64,000 nucleotides of DNA from Martinezella multihospitum (lineage in GTDB: Bacteria > Pseudomonadota > Alphaproteobacteria > Rhizobiales > Rhizobiaceae), in NCBI RefSeq assembly GCF_900094585.1, contig NZ_FMAG01000001.1, positions 62,001 through 126,000 on the forward strand. Direction: 5' to 3'. The translations under genes were made by a program, and so were the position numbers. Numbering within the stretch: the stretch's first letter is position 1; each line of letters begins with the position of its first letter. Of this stretch, positions 1 through 9,795 are shown in pieces. Under the pieces are notes generated by a model. It saw only the letters and a list, made by a program, of their open reading frames with translations, made no database searches and was not told the DNA's origin.

Positions 1-2
1 GA

Positions 3-1499
3 GTTTCGATCGCTCGCGCCCTGATGAACAACGGCAATGTCATTCTAGCCGACGAGCCCACGGGTGCCCTCGATCGCCAGAGCGGCGAGGAAGTCCTGCG
101 TATTCTCGGCGAGCTCCATGGCGAAGGCCACACGGTCGTCATCGTCACCCACGACATGAACGTCGCCGCGCGCGCCGATCGCATCATCGAAATCTCCGAC
201 GGACGGATCGTTGCGGATCGACGTACGCGCAGCGAAGTTCCAGCATTGCGGGCCTCCGCCACCGCGGCCGGCTTCGGCAAATCCGGCTGGCGGGAGATGG
301 CCGGCCGGCTGACGGAGGCCTTCCGGATGGCGATCCTTGCACTCAAGGCCCATCGGCTGCGCACGTTCCTGACCATGCTCGGCATCATCATCGGCATAGC
401 CTCGGTCATCAGCGTCATCGCGCTCGGCGAGGGATCGCAGCGCAAGGTTCTGGAAAATATCAATAGCCTCGGCACCAACACGCTCGAAATCTTTCCCGGC
501 AAGAGCTTCGGCGATACGCGCTCGGGTCGTATCAAGACCCTGGTGGTCGCCGATGCCGATGCGTTGGCGAAATTGACCTATGTTGCCGCCGTTACGCCGA
601 CTGTCTCAACGAGCAGCACCGTGCGATTCGGCTCCACAGAGGCGAATGCCCTCATCAATGGCGTGGGTGATGCATATTTTTCCGTGAAGGGGTCGAAACT
701 TGTCACCGGCAGGTTCTTCGACGCGGATAGCGTGAAGCGCTTGTCGCAGGATGCGGTGATTGATCAGAACACGGCGACGACCTTGTTCGCCGACCGAGGG
801 CTCGATCCGCTCGGGCAAACCATTCTCGTCGGCAAGGTTCCCGTGCGCATCATCGGCATCATCGCCTCCCAGCAAGGCGGCTTCGGCTCAAGTGATAATC
901 TTTCCGTCTATTTGCCTTATACCGGCGTCCAGGCCCGCCTGCTGGGTGACATGTCGCTGCGCAGCATCACGGTACGGGTCGCCGACAATACCGAAAGTTC
1001 TGCGGCGGAGGCTGCCGTCACGCAGTTTCTGGAGCGCCGCCACGGCACCAAGGATTTCTTTATCCTCAACACCGACGATATTCGCCAGACCATCACCAGC
1101 ACGACGCGGACGATGACACTGCTCGTCGCGGCAATCGCCGTCATATCGCTGCTGGTCGGGGGTATCGGCGTCATGAACATCATGCTCGTCTCAGTGTCGG
1201 AGCGTATCGCCGAGATCGGCGTGCGCATGGCAGTCGGCGCGAGACGTCATGACATTCTCCAGCAGTTCCTGATCGAAGCCGTCCTCGTATGTCTGCTGGG
1301 CGGTGCTTTCGGCATCGCGACGGCGCTCGGCTTCGGCTTTGCCTTCAACTATTTCGGATCGAATTTCACGCTCATCTATTCCGCAAGTTCGATCATTCTG
1401 GCCTTCGCGTGCTCCTGCGCGATCGGCCTGACCTTCGGCTACCTGCCGGCCCGCAACGCATCGTTGCTGGATCCTGTCGCGGCATTATCAAGAGACTGA
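3..1499 (+). CDS. macB: MacB-type ABC transporter, fused ATPase/permease, 5' end missing
   Basis: The reading frame is open from the left edge, so the gene begins outside the window. The first visible codons read VSIARALM, the tail of an ABC signature. A Walker B stretch ending in ADEPTGALD and an H-loop (IVTHD) follow. The linker leads to a first membrane segment at about nt 345-425 ([15 protein letters not shown]), a periplasmic MacB core domain, and three C-terminal FtsX-type membrane segments (about nt 1105-1450). MacB proteins work with a MacA adaptor and an outer-membrane channel to expel macrolides, peptides or lipids; substrate cannot be read here. MacA would be expected upstream, outside the window. 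The gene converges on the two-component system at 1897-3899, which may or may not control it. ATPase plus FtsX architecture is clear; the specific macB name is by family resemblance. Confidence 0.88.
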   Translation, partial: VSIARALMNNGNVILADEPTGALDRQSGEEVLRILGELHGEGHTVVIVTHDMNVAARADRIIEISDGRIVADRRTRSEVPALRASATAAGFGKSGWREMAGRLTEAFRMAILALKAHRLRTFLTMLGIIIGIASVISVIALGEGSQRKVLENINSLGTNTLEIFPGKSFGDTRSGRIKTLVVADADALAKLTYVAAVTPTVSTSSTVRFGSTEANALINGVGDAYFSVKGSKLVTGRFFDADSVKRLSQDAVIDQNTATTLFADRGLDPLGQTILVGKVPVRIIGIIASQQGGFGSSDNLSVYLPYTGVQARLLGDMSLRSITVRVADNTESSAAEAAVTQFLERRHGTKDFFILNTDDIRQTITSTTRTMTLLVAAIAVISLLVGGIGVMNIMLVSVSERIAEIGVRMAVGARRHDILQQFLIEAVLVCLLGGAFGIATALGFGFAFNYFGSNFTLIYSASSIILAFACSCAIGLTFGYLPARNASLLDPVAALSRD

Positions 1500-1896
1500 T
1501 ATTTCTGGGAAAAATCAACGGTGGGGCCGGAAAGCAATCCGGCTTCGCCATTCGTGTTGGGGGCGTCATGGCGAAGCCGGGTATGCGGGGCGACCAAAGC
1601 CTGCTCGAGCCAAGCTGCTGATCGACCACGATTTTACATCAGTTGCCGGCACTGACATTTCTGAATGTTGCTGAAACAAGGCATTTTGGCGAAATTTAAT
1701 GTCTTGGCTTTTCCACCGGCTCGAACTATTTGATAAGTTCTGTAACCTTACTTTCAATATTGGTTTATGTAGAATTTTCGAGAGTTCTACGCAAGTAAAG
1801 CCTGTTTGATCGCGCGGATGTTCCGTCAGCTGATCCCGTCCCTGCAAGGGATGGCCAAGCTGCGATGCAACGATGTTTTGGTTCGCGTCGCTCGTG
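1500..1896. other. Intergenic gap between convergent genes, no gene seen
   Basis: The 397 bases lie between the stop of the MacB-type gene and the stop of the histidine kinase gene. A short inverted repeat, GCCGGA/TCCGGC at 1526-1543, could fold but has no T-run after it. Open frames here lack good ribosome binding sites and show no recognisable protein. I see nothing else that I can support. Confidence 0.5.
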
Positions 1897-3162
1897 CTAG
1901 CTTGCGACCTTGGCCTCAGCGTTCTTGAACGACACGACCTGCTCCAATCCACGTGGCTGACGGTTACGCACAGTGATCTCGCCTCCGAATCGAGTGATGA
2001 TCTCACGCGCAATGGCCATGCCAAGGCCGGCGCCTGGGAAAGACCTTTGCCTTGCGATATCAATCCGGAAGAAGGGTTCGAACACCTGATTGAGCCGATC
2101 CTCCGGAATGCCAGGCCCGGTATCGACAATTCGCACAACGGCTCTATTGCCAAGATGCGTCACCGTCACCGTCGCCGACTGGCCGTGCGTTGCCGCATTG
2201 ATGAGCAGATTTCGCAAGGCTCGGGTGACGGCGAGAGGGCCTGCGCTAATCGTTGCCTGCTCCAGTTCGCCGCTCGTAACGTTCATGTCGATCGCCTTCA
2301 ACTCGGTGACGATATCGCCGACGATCTTGTCGAGCCTGACCTGCTCTAGGCTGTCCTTGGAAATTTCTTCCCGGACCAGCCCTATCGCGCTGTCGGCGAT
2401 CCTGTCGAGCTCTTCGAGATCGGCAAACCACTTGCGCCGCTCTTCATCGTCCCGGATGAACTCCGCCCGCAGGCGCATCCGGGTCATCGGTGTTCGCAGA
2501 TCGTGTCCCGCGGCGGCAACGAGCCGCATGCGGCTTTCCGTTGCGGCCTTCACCCGTGCGGACAGGCCATTGAGCGCCTGCGCGGTCGCACGAATTTCTC
2601 CCGGTCCGCTTTCCGCTATATGCGGCAGGGTGCCGTCGGGATTGATCGCCGCTGCCGCCTCCTCCAGCAGACGCAGCGGCTTCATGATCTTCGAGGCGGC
2701 AAAGATGGAGACGAGCACGCTGCCGATGATGATGAGACCGAGCCATCCCACAAGGATCTTCCACCCGCCCGGCGGCGGGCCATGGTCCGGCATCGGCATG
2801 ATCAGCCAGCTGCCGTCGGAAAGCTTCAGCGACGCGATCATCTCGCCCGTCGACTGGCGCACTATGACGGCCTCGCGCATGCCGGATATCCGAAGAAGGG
2901 CTTCCATCAGGAAGCGGGATAATTCCTCGTCGCGTTGGCCTTCGGCAGGCCCGGGGGTAACGACCAATCCCGCCGATGCTGCCGTGGTTCTGTCCTTCTC
3001 TGCGAAGGTGGCAAGAATGGAAAGCTGGTGGGCCATCCGTTCGATCGTCATGTCCGGCCGCGGTCCGCGCATGACGAGGCTTGCCACGAAGGACGAGGAA
3101 ATGACGACCAGAACGATGGCGGTCATCAAAAGTAGCGCCAAGCGCGCGCCAAGCGACCTCAT
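1897..3162 (-). CDS. Sensor histidine kinase with HAMP domain
   Basis: This is a 421-residue membrane kinase partnered with the response regulator just upstream. Two membrane segments (about residues 5-30 and 134-156) flank a small periplasmic sensor region of about 100 residues. A HAMP linker follows, then the dimerisation/phosphoacceptor helix with the H-box motif GHDLRTP near residue 219. The ATPase domain has an N-box (RNLLINAATHG), a G1 box (DTGPGIP) and a G2 box (GAGLGMA). All catalytic boxes look intact. The start ATG (3162) overlaps the regulator's stop codon in an ATGA arrangement, so the two are translationally coupled. The short sensor region resembles EnvZ/RstB-class kinases, but the signal is unknown. 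Ending convergent with the MacB-type gene suggests, without proving, a role in envelope stress or efflux control. Confidence 0.93.
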   Translation of the reverse strand: MRSLGARLALLLMTAIVLVVISSSFVASLVMRGPRPDMTIERMAHQLSILATFAEKDRTTAASAGLVVTPGPAEGQRDEELSRFLMEALLRISGMREAVIVRQSTGEMIASLKLSDGSWLIMPMPDHGPPPGGWKILVGWLGLIIIGSVLVSIFAASKIMKPLRLLEEAAAAINPDGTLPHIAESGPGEIRATAQALNGLSARVKAATESRMRLVAAAGHDLRTPMTRMRLRAEFIRDDEERRKWFADLEELDRIADSAIGLVREEISKDSLEQVRLDKIVGDIVTELKAIDMNVTSGELEQATISAGPLAVTRALRNLLINAATHGQSATVTVTHLGNRAVVRIVDTGPGIPEDRLNQVFEPFFRIDIARQRSFPGAGLGMAIAREIITRFGGEITVRNRQPRGLEQVVSFKNAEAKVAS

Positions 3163-3899
3163 GAATCGCCTTTGATGGCCGTTACCGGAACGACGAGCTG
3201 ATAGCCTCCATTGCGGATCGTCCTGAAGATCGGCTCCTCTACCGTTTCTCCAAGCTTGCGGCGCAGCCGGCTCATGAGAACGTCGATCGAGCGATCAGCT
3301 GGATCACGATCGCGCCCCTGCGTCAGGTCGAGCAGCTGATCACGCGACAAGAGCCGACCCGCGCGTTCCAGGAAAGCTTTCAGAAGGTCGAATTCAGCGC
3401 CCGTCAGCGAAATCACCTCACCGCTGTCTCTGCTCACCCGACGAAGCTGTGGATCGAGCATCATGTTCGCGAACTGATAGCGCCTCTGCTCGGGCTCCAA
3501 GGAGGAATCCTCGTTCGTGCGGCGCAAGACCGCACGGATGCGTGCGGCCAGTTCACGCGGATTGAACGGCTTGCCGAGGTAGTCGTCGGCACCGATCTCA
3601 AGACCGAGAATGCGATCTATGTCCTCTTTCAGGGCGGTCAGCAGAATGACCGGCACCCGAGGGCGGCGGTTTCGCAGATCGCGGCAAAGGTCGAGGCCCG
3701 ACCCATCAGGAAGCATGACATCCAGGACGAGGAGATCCGGATGACGTCGGTTGAGCGCATCGTTGCATCCGCGCAAGTCGCTTGCCGTCGATACGCGGAA
3801 ACCCTGCTCCTCGAGATATCTGCTCAGGAGCGAGCGTATTTCGTGGTCGTCATCAACTATCAGAATATCGGGAGCGGCGCTCGCGTTCATAGGCTTCAT
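3159..3899 (-). CDS. OmpR/PhoB-family response regulator
   Basis: The 246-residue protein has an N-terminal receiver domain with the acidic pocket DDD at 16-18, phosphoacceptor Asp60 in LVLDVMLP, and the conserved Lys in the GKPF motif. A C-terminal winged-helix DNA-binding domain follows (about residues 145-240), ending with the typical RTIRNGGYQL wing. It is the first gene of a two-gene operon with the kinase and overlaps it by 4 nt. Two in-frame ATGs exist (3899 and 3890); the first is taken. A perfect 16-bp palindrome lies 21 bases before the start codon and may be an autoregulatory site. The family is certain; the target genes are not. Confidence 0.93.
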   Translation of the reverse strand: MKPMNASAAPDILIVDDDHEIRSLLSRYLEEQGFRVSTASDLRGCNDALNRRHPDLLVLDVMLPDGSGLDLCRDLRNRRPRVPVILLTALKEDIDRILGLEIGADDYLGKPFNPRELAARIRAVLRRTNEDSSLEPEQRRYQFANMMLDPQLRRVSRDSGEVISLTGAEFDLLKAFLERAGRLLSRDQLLDLTQGRDRDPADRSIDVLMSRLRRKLGETVEEPIFRTIRNGGYQLVVPVTAIKGDS

Positions 3900-3919
3900 T
3901 CCGTTTTCTCAATTCTTAT

Positions 3920-3935
3920 ACAAACTATAGTTTGT
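3920..3935. promoter_or_regulatory. Perfect 16-bp palindrome before the response regulator
   Basis: The sequence ACAAACTATAGTTTGT is its own reverse complement and sits 21 bases upstream of the response-regulator start. OmpR-family proteins often bind direct repeats, so this site could serve another factor. A role in autoregulation is an inference from its position. Confidence 0.45.
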
Positions 3936-4129
3936 CTGAAAAGAAGGGTTTTGCGGCGCCAATACGGAAAAATCTGACCGAGAAACATTCGTTTACAAAA
4001 TTCCCGACGCTGGAAATATTGGGTAACAAAATAATGCGCGGAAAACGGAATCCGCGGGCGGTGTGACACGTCAACACAGCAAAAGCCTCTGCTTATCGGC
4101 GGTCGTCAAAGCCAGTCCGCCCCCGGCTA

Positions 4130-5185
4130 TCAAGCCGCTCGCAGCCACTCGACGCTCCAGGCGGAAAGCCGCCCTTCAATGGCACCGCTGTCCATCATCA
4201 GCCGAATTTCGATCGGCGCACGTGGGTCAATAATATCGACCGGTACTGCCGCCTCGAAAGAGCCAATGCCTTCCGGGCAAACACGCAGCCTCCCCAGCAA
4301 TTCGGCGGCATGTACCTCCAGGGTGAAGATCTGCCCCTGACAGTCTTCGTCAACATCGAAGACGAATTTCGCATTCCAGCGACCGGGCGGCAAGTGAAGA
4401 TAAGGACCATAGATGAGGCACCGGGCTCCCCCGGTAAGGTCGACGAGATCGTCCAGGGCCTGCCCCAGGCTGTCGCCTGACAGAAATGTCTCTTGCGGCC
4501 AGAAGATGCTGGCACTCGCGCTTTCCCGACGGTCGAATTGCAAGGGACGAAGAACCTTCCTTGCCGTCTCGCGCAATGCCTCACTGACCTCCGGCACAGC
4601 CTCCTGTGGCATCAGATATCCGGCGATCATCGCCGCCGCAGCTTCCTCCAGTTTCGGCGCCTCGGCATGCGACGGCTGTCCGGCAGGCGCCATTCCAACA
4701 TGCAGCAGCGCATTCGCAATTTGCTCAAATTTGAGATCAGTGCTGAAATGTCGGTCTATTGTCTTCAGAAGCAGATCTATGCTGCCCTTCTGATCGATGT
4801 CGTTGCGTCGCAAGACCAGCGCTCCGGAAGCGCTTGCCAGCGGCTCGAGGCAGGCAAGGCTGGCCGAGACGGCCCTGACCAAGCCGATATCCCGCTGCTC
4901 GGTCGCTCGAGCCAGATATGAGACCGCGTCGAGGGGATCCTCGAGAAACAACAGAAACGGCACATTGACCCTGAGGATCAATTCCGAAAGCCTGGCTTCC
5001 GGAAATTGCGAGACGAGAACCGCGTGCATGCCCGAACGCGCTACAACGTGTTGCTTGAGGTCCTCGACCGTATCGGTTGCGATGATCGCATAATCGCCGA
5101 AGGCTTCGCGGGCTAGCGCATGTACCGCGGCAACGCCCCAGGAGGACATGACGCCCGGCATCCCGAATGCGAAGAGGATGGTCAT
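4130..5185 (-). CDS. Sulfotransferase-like protein of unknown function in capsule operon
   Basis: This 351-residue protein is the last gene of a run on the minus strand that also holds a lipoprotein exporter, an FkbM methyltransferase and a GT4 glycosyltransferase. It starts 18 nt after the glycosyltransferase stop, with AGGAAGG as ribosome binding site. The N-terminal half has an alpha/beta pattern with a segment reading FLEDPLDAVSYL near residue 82. This resembles the RDPxDxxxS motif of sulfotransferases, but the Arg is replaced by Glu. The opening GMPGVMSSWG stands where a PAPS-binding P-loop would be, without its usual GTT/GKS residues. The C-terminal third (about 245-351) looks like a beta-rich accessory domain. 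A sulfotransferase-derived, possibly non-catalytic role in glycan modification is a guess. No confident family is recognised. Confidence 0.6.
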   Translation of the reverse strand: MTILFAFGMPGVMSSWGVAAVHALAREAFGDYAIIATDTVEDLKQHVVARSGMHAVLVSQFPEARLSELILRVNVPFLLFLEDPLDAVSYLARATEQRDIGLVRAVSASLACLEPLASASGALVLRRNDIDQKGSIDLLLKTIDRHFSTDLKFEQIANALLHVGMAPAGQPSHAEAPKLEEAAAAMIAGYLMPQEAVPEVSEALRETARKVLRPLQFDRRESASASIFWPQETFLSGDSLGQALDDLVDLTGGARCLIYGPYLHLPPGRWNAKFVFDVDEDCQGQIFTLEVHAAELLGRLRVCPEGIGSFEAAVPVDIIDPRAPIEIRLMMDSGAIEGRLSAWSVEWLRAA

Positions 5186-5203
5186 GCCCCACCCTTCCTG
5201 TGG

Positions 5204-6529
5204 CTATCCGTTGAAGAGGCTGTCATAAAGCGCGCTCACCTTCTGTTGATATCGATCCGTCGAAAAACGGGCGGCCTGCCTCGGTCCGGACTTGGCGTAC
5301 GAGGCGCACAGCCCGTCGTCCTGATCCAGACTGACGATCGCCTTGCGCATCTCCTCGGTGTCATAAGGATCGACCAACAGCGCGGCATCTCCCGCTATTT
5401 CGGGTATCGATCCCTCCGTGGAGCTCAGGACCGGCGTTCCAAGCTGCATGGATTCCAGCACCGGCAGGCCGAAACCTTCGTAGAGCGAAGGAAACAGCAC
5501 CGCCCGCGCTCCCCTGATCAGGCTGATCAGCAAAGGATAGGATACGAAATCGAAGCGCTGGATCTGCCGCTGCGGCAGGATGCGGTCTTCTGCGCGAAGA
5601 TAGAAGCGAAACCGGTCATCATCGATGAGCTGCTGCGTTTCCTCGCCTTTCCATCCTGGAGCACCGACGATGATAAGCGGCTTGGATGTCTTTGCGGCGA
5701 GATAGGCTTCGATCAGCCGTGAGATGTTCTTTTTTGGTTCGAAAGCGCCGAAGAAAAGGAAATAGCCCTTCCAATCGAGATGGAAAATGCCGGCAACCTC
5801 GTCGGCGACCACATCGACCGGCTTCTCGCGAAGTCGCTCCGGCACGTGAACGGCCTGGTAGGTATTGCTGACGCGTGCCTCATCGGCACCAAGAACCTTG
5901 ATGATATCGGCCCGCGACGTTTCGGACACCGTCACGATATGATCCGCCCGCCGGACGAGGGAGCGCAGCATCTTGTAGTGATAGCGCTTGTCGTCCTCGG
6001 TCAGATAGGGCAGCCGCAAGGGAACCAGATCATGGATCGTATAGATATTCAGCGCCTTCTTCACCGCGATCGGCATCGGATAGGTGCAATGGAGAAGATC
6101 CGGCTGTGCCTCGAACTTCATTGTGAGATTATTGCCGTAGCGCTTGAAATGATGGCGCGCGAGATGGAACAGGTCGCTGGAAGCATAGGCCAGGGCCGCA
6201 TCGCCGAACTGCGCCTGAAGAGATTTAAGAATAACCGTCCCGCTGAGTGGAATCGGAACCGGTTTTACACCGAAGGGCGCGGCAATGCGGCGGCGCAGCC
6301 AATGCCGAACTTCGGATAATGCTCCGCGCGGGCGGGCGCCGGATGCATCGAAGAGAACAACCTCCCGCAATACCGGGTCCTTCGGAACCCTCCCCGGAAT
6401 TCCATAAACAACCCCGGTCTGATAACCAAGCGAACGGGACGCCGACATCAAGCTGCGGGTGTAGGTCGCAACACCTGTGCCCTTTTGCAGAGAAAGATTG
6501 AGGCCGTCGTAAAGGATCGTCTGGCTCAC
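5204..6529 (-). CDS. GT4-family glycosyltransferase
   Basis: The protein is 441 residues if started at GTG 6529, which has GAGAGAGGGG just before it. A longer frame back to 6733 would overlap the preceding methyltransferase gene in another frame and adds unlikely sequence. The product has the GT-B fold layout. The N-terminal half has YDGLNLSLQKGTGVATYTRSL, a typical nucleotide-sugar-transferase opening. The C-terminal half has FFGAFEPKKNISRLIEAY and the donor-binding stretch FPSLYEGFGLPVLESMQLGTP with its E-x7-E pair. It probably adds a hexose or similar sugar to a capsular or exopolysaccharide repeat; donor and acceptor cannot be read. It lies 40 nt downstream of the FkbM gene. Confidence 0.9.
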   Translation of the reverse strand: MSQTILYDGLNLSLQKGTGVATYTRSLMSASRSLGYQTGVVYGIPGRVPKDPVLREVVLFDASGARPRGALSEVRHWLRRRIAAPFGVKPVPIPLSGTVILKSLQAQFGDAALAYASSDLFHLARHHFKRYGNNLTMKFEAQPDLLHCTYPMPIAVKKALNIYTIHDLVPLRLPYLTEDDKRYHYKMLRSLVRRADHIVTVSETSRADIIKVLGADEARVSNTYQAVHVPERLREKPVDVVADEVAGIFHLDWKGYFLFFGAFEPKKNISRLIEAYLAAKTSKPLIIVGAPGWKGEETQQLIDDDRFRFYLRAEDRILPQRQIQRFDFVSYPLLISLIRGARAVLFPSLYEGFGLPVLESMQLGTPVLSSTEGSIPEIAGDAALLVDPYDTEEMRKAIVSLDQDDGLCASYAKSGPRQAARFSTDRYQQKVSALYDSLFNG

Positions 6530-6569
6530 TCCCCTCTCTCCTTCAGCATCTGGACATCCCTCGTCGCTC

Positions 6570-7433
6570 TCAAGCCGGCTTGTCACGCGACAAGACGAGC
6601 AGCGAATCATCGGCTCCATATTTCGAAAGCAGATCCTCGGCGGTGACGGGAACGGCTTCGCCACTGAAATCGAGGCGCCGCAGCGACCCATAGATGCCGG
6701 CAAGCCGCTCCAGAAAGCCGTGCGCGTCGGCATAGCGGCCAGGATTGAACTCGACGACGATCATCGGCTTGTGACGGGCGATGGTCTCGCCCATTCCTTC
6801 GAGGATGACTTGCTCTGCCCCCTCCGCGTCGATCTTTATGAAATCGACGCGCGAGCAGGAGCTCGCCAACCGATCGAGGGTAGTCACAGGAACTTTGATG
6901 ACTGCGCCATCCTGGGCGTGAGGCTGGAAGGTCTCGGAGACGATCAGCGCGTTCTTCGGCTCGCTATGCGGAATGTAGAGGGATGCTTCGCCCGACACTG
7001 CAGCACCGAGCGCCAGTCTTTCGATCCGCGTCCGTCCGAGCAGCCCATTGAGCTCGATGCTGCTGCGCAGGAAATCAGCCGCATGCGGATTGGGTTCGAC
7101 GGCGATCAACTCGCCTTTGACTCCCACCAGCTCGGCAAGCAAAAGCGAATAGTAGCCGAAATTCGCACCGACATCGATCGCGGTCATGCCGCGCTTGACG
7201 TTACGTGCGCAAAACAACGTCAGCCAGATCTCCCAAAAACCGTCCAGGAGAACATGAGAGCCAAAGCCCCTGTCGCGGGTATCGATGTAGAGCTTGTAGC
7301 GGCCGAGCACGCGGACCAGAGCAGTATGGTTTCCAAGATAGGCGCTGTTGACCCGTTGCAGGATCGCAGCCTCGGCCTGATGCCTGTCGAAGGCCATCAA
7401 TTCATGAAGATGTAGCAGTGCCGAAGAACTCAT
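6570..7433 (-). CDS. FkbM-family methyltransferase
   Basis: The 287-residue protein carries the SAM-binding motif DVGANFGYYSLL (about residues 93-104) and an acidic AVEPN motif. It also has the FkbM hallmark DFIKIDAEGAEQVILEG near the C-terminal third. FkbM proteins O-methylate sugars or polyketides; in this setting a sugar of the surface polysaccharide is the likely substrate. It follows the export lipoprotein gene by about 118 nt and precedes the GT4 gene by 40 nt on the same strand, so cotranscription is likely. It is one of four FkbM-type enzymes in the window and lacks the DUF4214-like N-terminal region seen in others. Confidence 0.9.
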   Translation of the reverse strand: MSSSALLHLHELMAFDRHQAEAAILQRVNSAYLGNHTALVRVLGRYKLYIDTRDRGFGSHVLLDGFWEIWLTLFCARNVKRGMTAIDVGANFGYYSLLLAELVGVKGELIAVEPNPHAADFLRSSIELNGLLGRTRIERLALGAAVSGEASLYIPHSEPKNALIVSETFQPHAQDGAVIKVPVTTLDRLASSCSRVDFIKIDAEGAEQVILEGMGETIARHKPMIVVEFNPGRYADAHGFLERLAGIYGSLRRLDFSGEAVPVTAEDLLSKYGADDSLLVLSRDKPA

Positions 7434-7551
7434 TTTATTTCTCTCGGTTCGGCATGCCTGCTGCGCATTTTCGCAGGCTGGCCAGCATCATGAAATTCCA
7501 TAGACCCCATCGATATCATTCTTCCGCCTCTCTCGCCCTTTCACACGGCCA

Positions 7552-8724
7552 TCAGTTTGCCGTGGATGCAGCGATGCCGACCGATGCCGCCGACAGTGCC
7601 GTTCCGGTGACACCCTGGAAGAGGCCCATGAACTTCTGAATATCGATCGAGGACGCGTTGGAGATGTAGACGATATCCCGCGGCTGGACTTCGAAGTTCT
7701 GCATCGCCAGCAGCGTGGAGCCGTTTTTCAGGTTGAATCGATAGACGATCGGGACAGGTCCACCACGGCGCAGCAACGGATTGCTCGGTGCAACGATGCG
7801 GCGGGCGACATCAAGCGGCTCGTAGCGGAAGAGGAAGACGCCCGAGGCGTCGGCGCGCGTGTCCTGCAGCCCTCCCGCACGCGCTACGGCGTTCGCCATG
7901 GTCAAATGCTGAACGCTGAAGGGGACCTCGCCGCTCTGACCTGATGCGCCGAGAATCGTGTAGGTAACCGGCTCGCGCACCACCGTAACGACGTCTTCGG
8001 GCCGCAATCTCACGTTTTCGCGCGGATTTTGAACAATCGCGGTAAACGACAGATGCATCGTTCGCCCGCCACGCGTCAGGTAGACGACGCTGTCGTTGAC
8101 GCCGGCGCGCAATCCCCCCGCCGCAGCAATAGCATCGAGTACTCGGCTGCCGGCGGGCGAAAGTGCGACGCGTGCACCACCGGCCACCTCGCCTGTAACC
8201 GTGACGGTGTTCGACGAGCTTTGCTGGACGGTCACCAACGCCTGTGGCTGCACCGCCTTGCCCATCAGGCCGGAAACCACCGCCTTTTCGACCGAAGCTG
8301 GCGTGCGGCCAGCGGCCGTGATCCGGCCCACGTAGGGAATACTGATGGTGCCATCGCTGTTGATAGTCTGCGGCGGGATCGTCACTGAACTACCGGCCGC
8401 CTGTTGCTGCCCCGAAGCGCTTGAAGCCGTCCCGAACAAGCTCCCGGGAGGCGCCTCCCAAAGGCTGACGGAAACGACATCACCAACCGCGATCCTGAGG
8501 CCGGGATCCCGTGCGCCCTCACCGAAATATGCCGCGAAGCTGGCTTCCGGTCGAGCGACGCTCTTGACCATCGCCGTCGACGTCACATCGACCACCGCGA
8601 ATGGTGGCATAGCGCGCGCAGCCGCTTCCTCCAATATTCGGGAGGCCTTGGGGCCAGCCTCCGGTAATCCACAGCCCGTAAGAACGCAGGCGAGAACGCA
8701 CAATAATCCGAACTTCAACGGCAT
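7552..8724 (-). CDS. Polysaccharide export outer-membrane lipoprotein (KpsD/Wza/BexD class)
   Basis: This is a 390-residue lipoprotein. The signal sequence ends in the lipobox LTGC, with the lipidated Cys at about residue 18. The Poly_export domain follows (VGDVVSVSLWEAPPG, then INSDGTISIPYVGRITAAG). Two SLBB-type modules come next (VTVTGEVAGG..., TILGASGQSG...). Such proteins form the outer-membrane channel for capsular polysaccharide and pair with PCP-3/KpsE-type proteins, two of which are in this region. The start has AGGA six bases upstream. It follows the AraC-type gene by 57 nt and is probably cotranscribed with the three genes after it. Confidence 0.92.
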   Translation of the reverse strand: MPLKFGLLCVLACVLTGCGLPEAGPKASRILEEAAARAMPPFAVVDVTSTAMVKSVARPEASFAAYFGEGARDPGLRIAVGDVVSVSLWEAPPGSLFGTASSASGQQQAAGSSVTIPPQTINSDGTISIPYVGRITAAGRTPASVEKAVVSGLMGKAVQPQALVTVQQSSSNTVTVTGEVAGGARVALSPAGSRVLDAIAAAGGLRAGVNDSVVYLTRGGRTMHLSFTAIVQNPRENVRLRPEDVVTVVREPVTYTILGASGQSGEVPFSVQHLTMANAVARAGGLQDTRADASGVFLFRYEPLDVARRIVAPSNPLLRRGGPVPIVYRFNLKNGSTLLAMQNFEVQPRDIVYISNASSIDIQKFMGLFQGVTGTALSAASVGIAASTAN

Positions 8725-8781
8725 CGACGATCCTGAATGGCATGGAGACAGTTTTGGCGAGGCATTCTCGCGCGAGGCAGG

Positions 8782-9795
8782 CTAGGCCCTTCCGGCATCG
8801 TCGCTGCGCTCCCGGGTAAAACGAAGGATCGACGAGGGACTGGAGCCATAAGCGTGCTTGTAGAGCACGGAGAATCGCCCGGGATTGGAGAATTGCAGGC
8901 TCATGGCAAGATCGGTGATGCTTTCGGCCTGACCGCCCTTGATGGCGCCATGTGCCGCGGCCAGCCGATAGTTGCAGAGGATTCCCATGGGCGTATCGCC
9001 ACGATAGGTCTTGAACATGCGTTGCAGCGCTCGCGGGCTGCAGCTCGCAGCGTTCGCAAGATCCTCCAGCATGATGGCATTATGCAGATTGTCGCGCATG
9101 AACGCCTCTGCCCTCAGGAGCTGCCGTGGCGCGTTTTCGAGCGTGCCGCGATTGAAGGCATCGGACAGGTTGTGCGGCAGCTTGGCAAACAGCTTGACCA
9201 GCAAGAGCTCGCTGTAAGCCTTGGCGAGCATCATCCGTTCGGTCTGGCGAGCGGTCGTCAAATCTTTCTCGGCCTGGCGCAGAGTTTGATAGAGCCCTTG
9301 CGCGCCGCCTTGCCGGAAGCTCACCGGCGCCAGCGCAAATTCCTGCACGTAGGGTTTGCCGGTCAGCTCTTCGAAATGTTGACGGATTACGGATTCCGGG
9401 ATCTGAAACAGCAGCCAGGAACTGCGCGGCTTGATCTCCAGCCGCTTGCCCGCCCTGTCGCTGATGCTGGCGACATAGTTGGCAGGAATGCGCAACGACT
9501 TGCGCATCCGCCGGTGATTGATCTCTATTTCGCCCGCGAGAACAAATACGATGCTGACGCGCGGCAAATCCTGCTTCGCTATCCCTTCGAGGCCGGCCGA
9601 GTGCTCGGCGCTTATGATCGAGGCCGACTGAAGCGGTTGCTTGCTGAATTTGAAGGAATAATCGCCTGAGGTTTCCGAAGGAACCGCCCATTTCCAGTTT
9701 GGTTCAAGCATGTCGAGGTTGCGAATGATTGCATCCCGGGAATACACCTCGAAAGTGCCAACGCATTGCTCGACAACTCTTTCCAACATCGCCAT
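8782..9795 (-). CDS. AraC-family transcriptional regulator
   Basis: The 337-residue protein has an N-terminal cupin-like sensing region and a C-terminal double helix-turn-helix (about residues 225-325). Motifs include [19 protein letters not shown] and the second-helix motif [24 protein letters not shown], typical of the AraC class. It is the first gene of the run leading into the polysaccharide export lipoprotein, so it may control the capsule genes. Two in-frame ATGs, 9795 and 9789, are both possible; neither has a strong ribosome binding site. The effector is unknown. Confidence 0.9.
   Translation of the reverse strand: MAMLERVVEQCVGTFEVYSRDAIIRNLDMLEPNWKWAVPSETSGDYSFKFSKQPLQSASIISAEHSAGLEGIAKQDLPRVSIVFVLAGEIEINHRRMRKSLRIPANYVASISDRAGKRLEIKPRSSWLLFQIPESVIRQHFEELTGKPYVQEFALAPVSFRQGGAQGLYQTLRQAEKDLTTARQTERMMLAKAYSELLLVKLFAKLPHNLSDAFNRGTLENAPRQLLRAEAFMRDNLHNAIMLEDLANAASCSPRALQRMFKTYRGDTPMGILCNYRLAAAHGAIKGGQAESITDLAMSLQFSNPGRFSVLYKHAYGSSPSSILRFTRERSDDAGRA

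Noticed and set aside
6530..6733. Upstream extension of the GT4 gene at 5204-6529 to 6733
   Set aside because: It overlaps the FkbM gene in another frame, its sequence is Arg/Ser/Pro-rich and atypical, and GTG 6529 has a good ribosome binding site.
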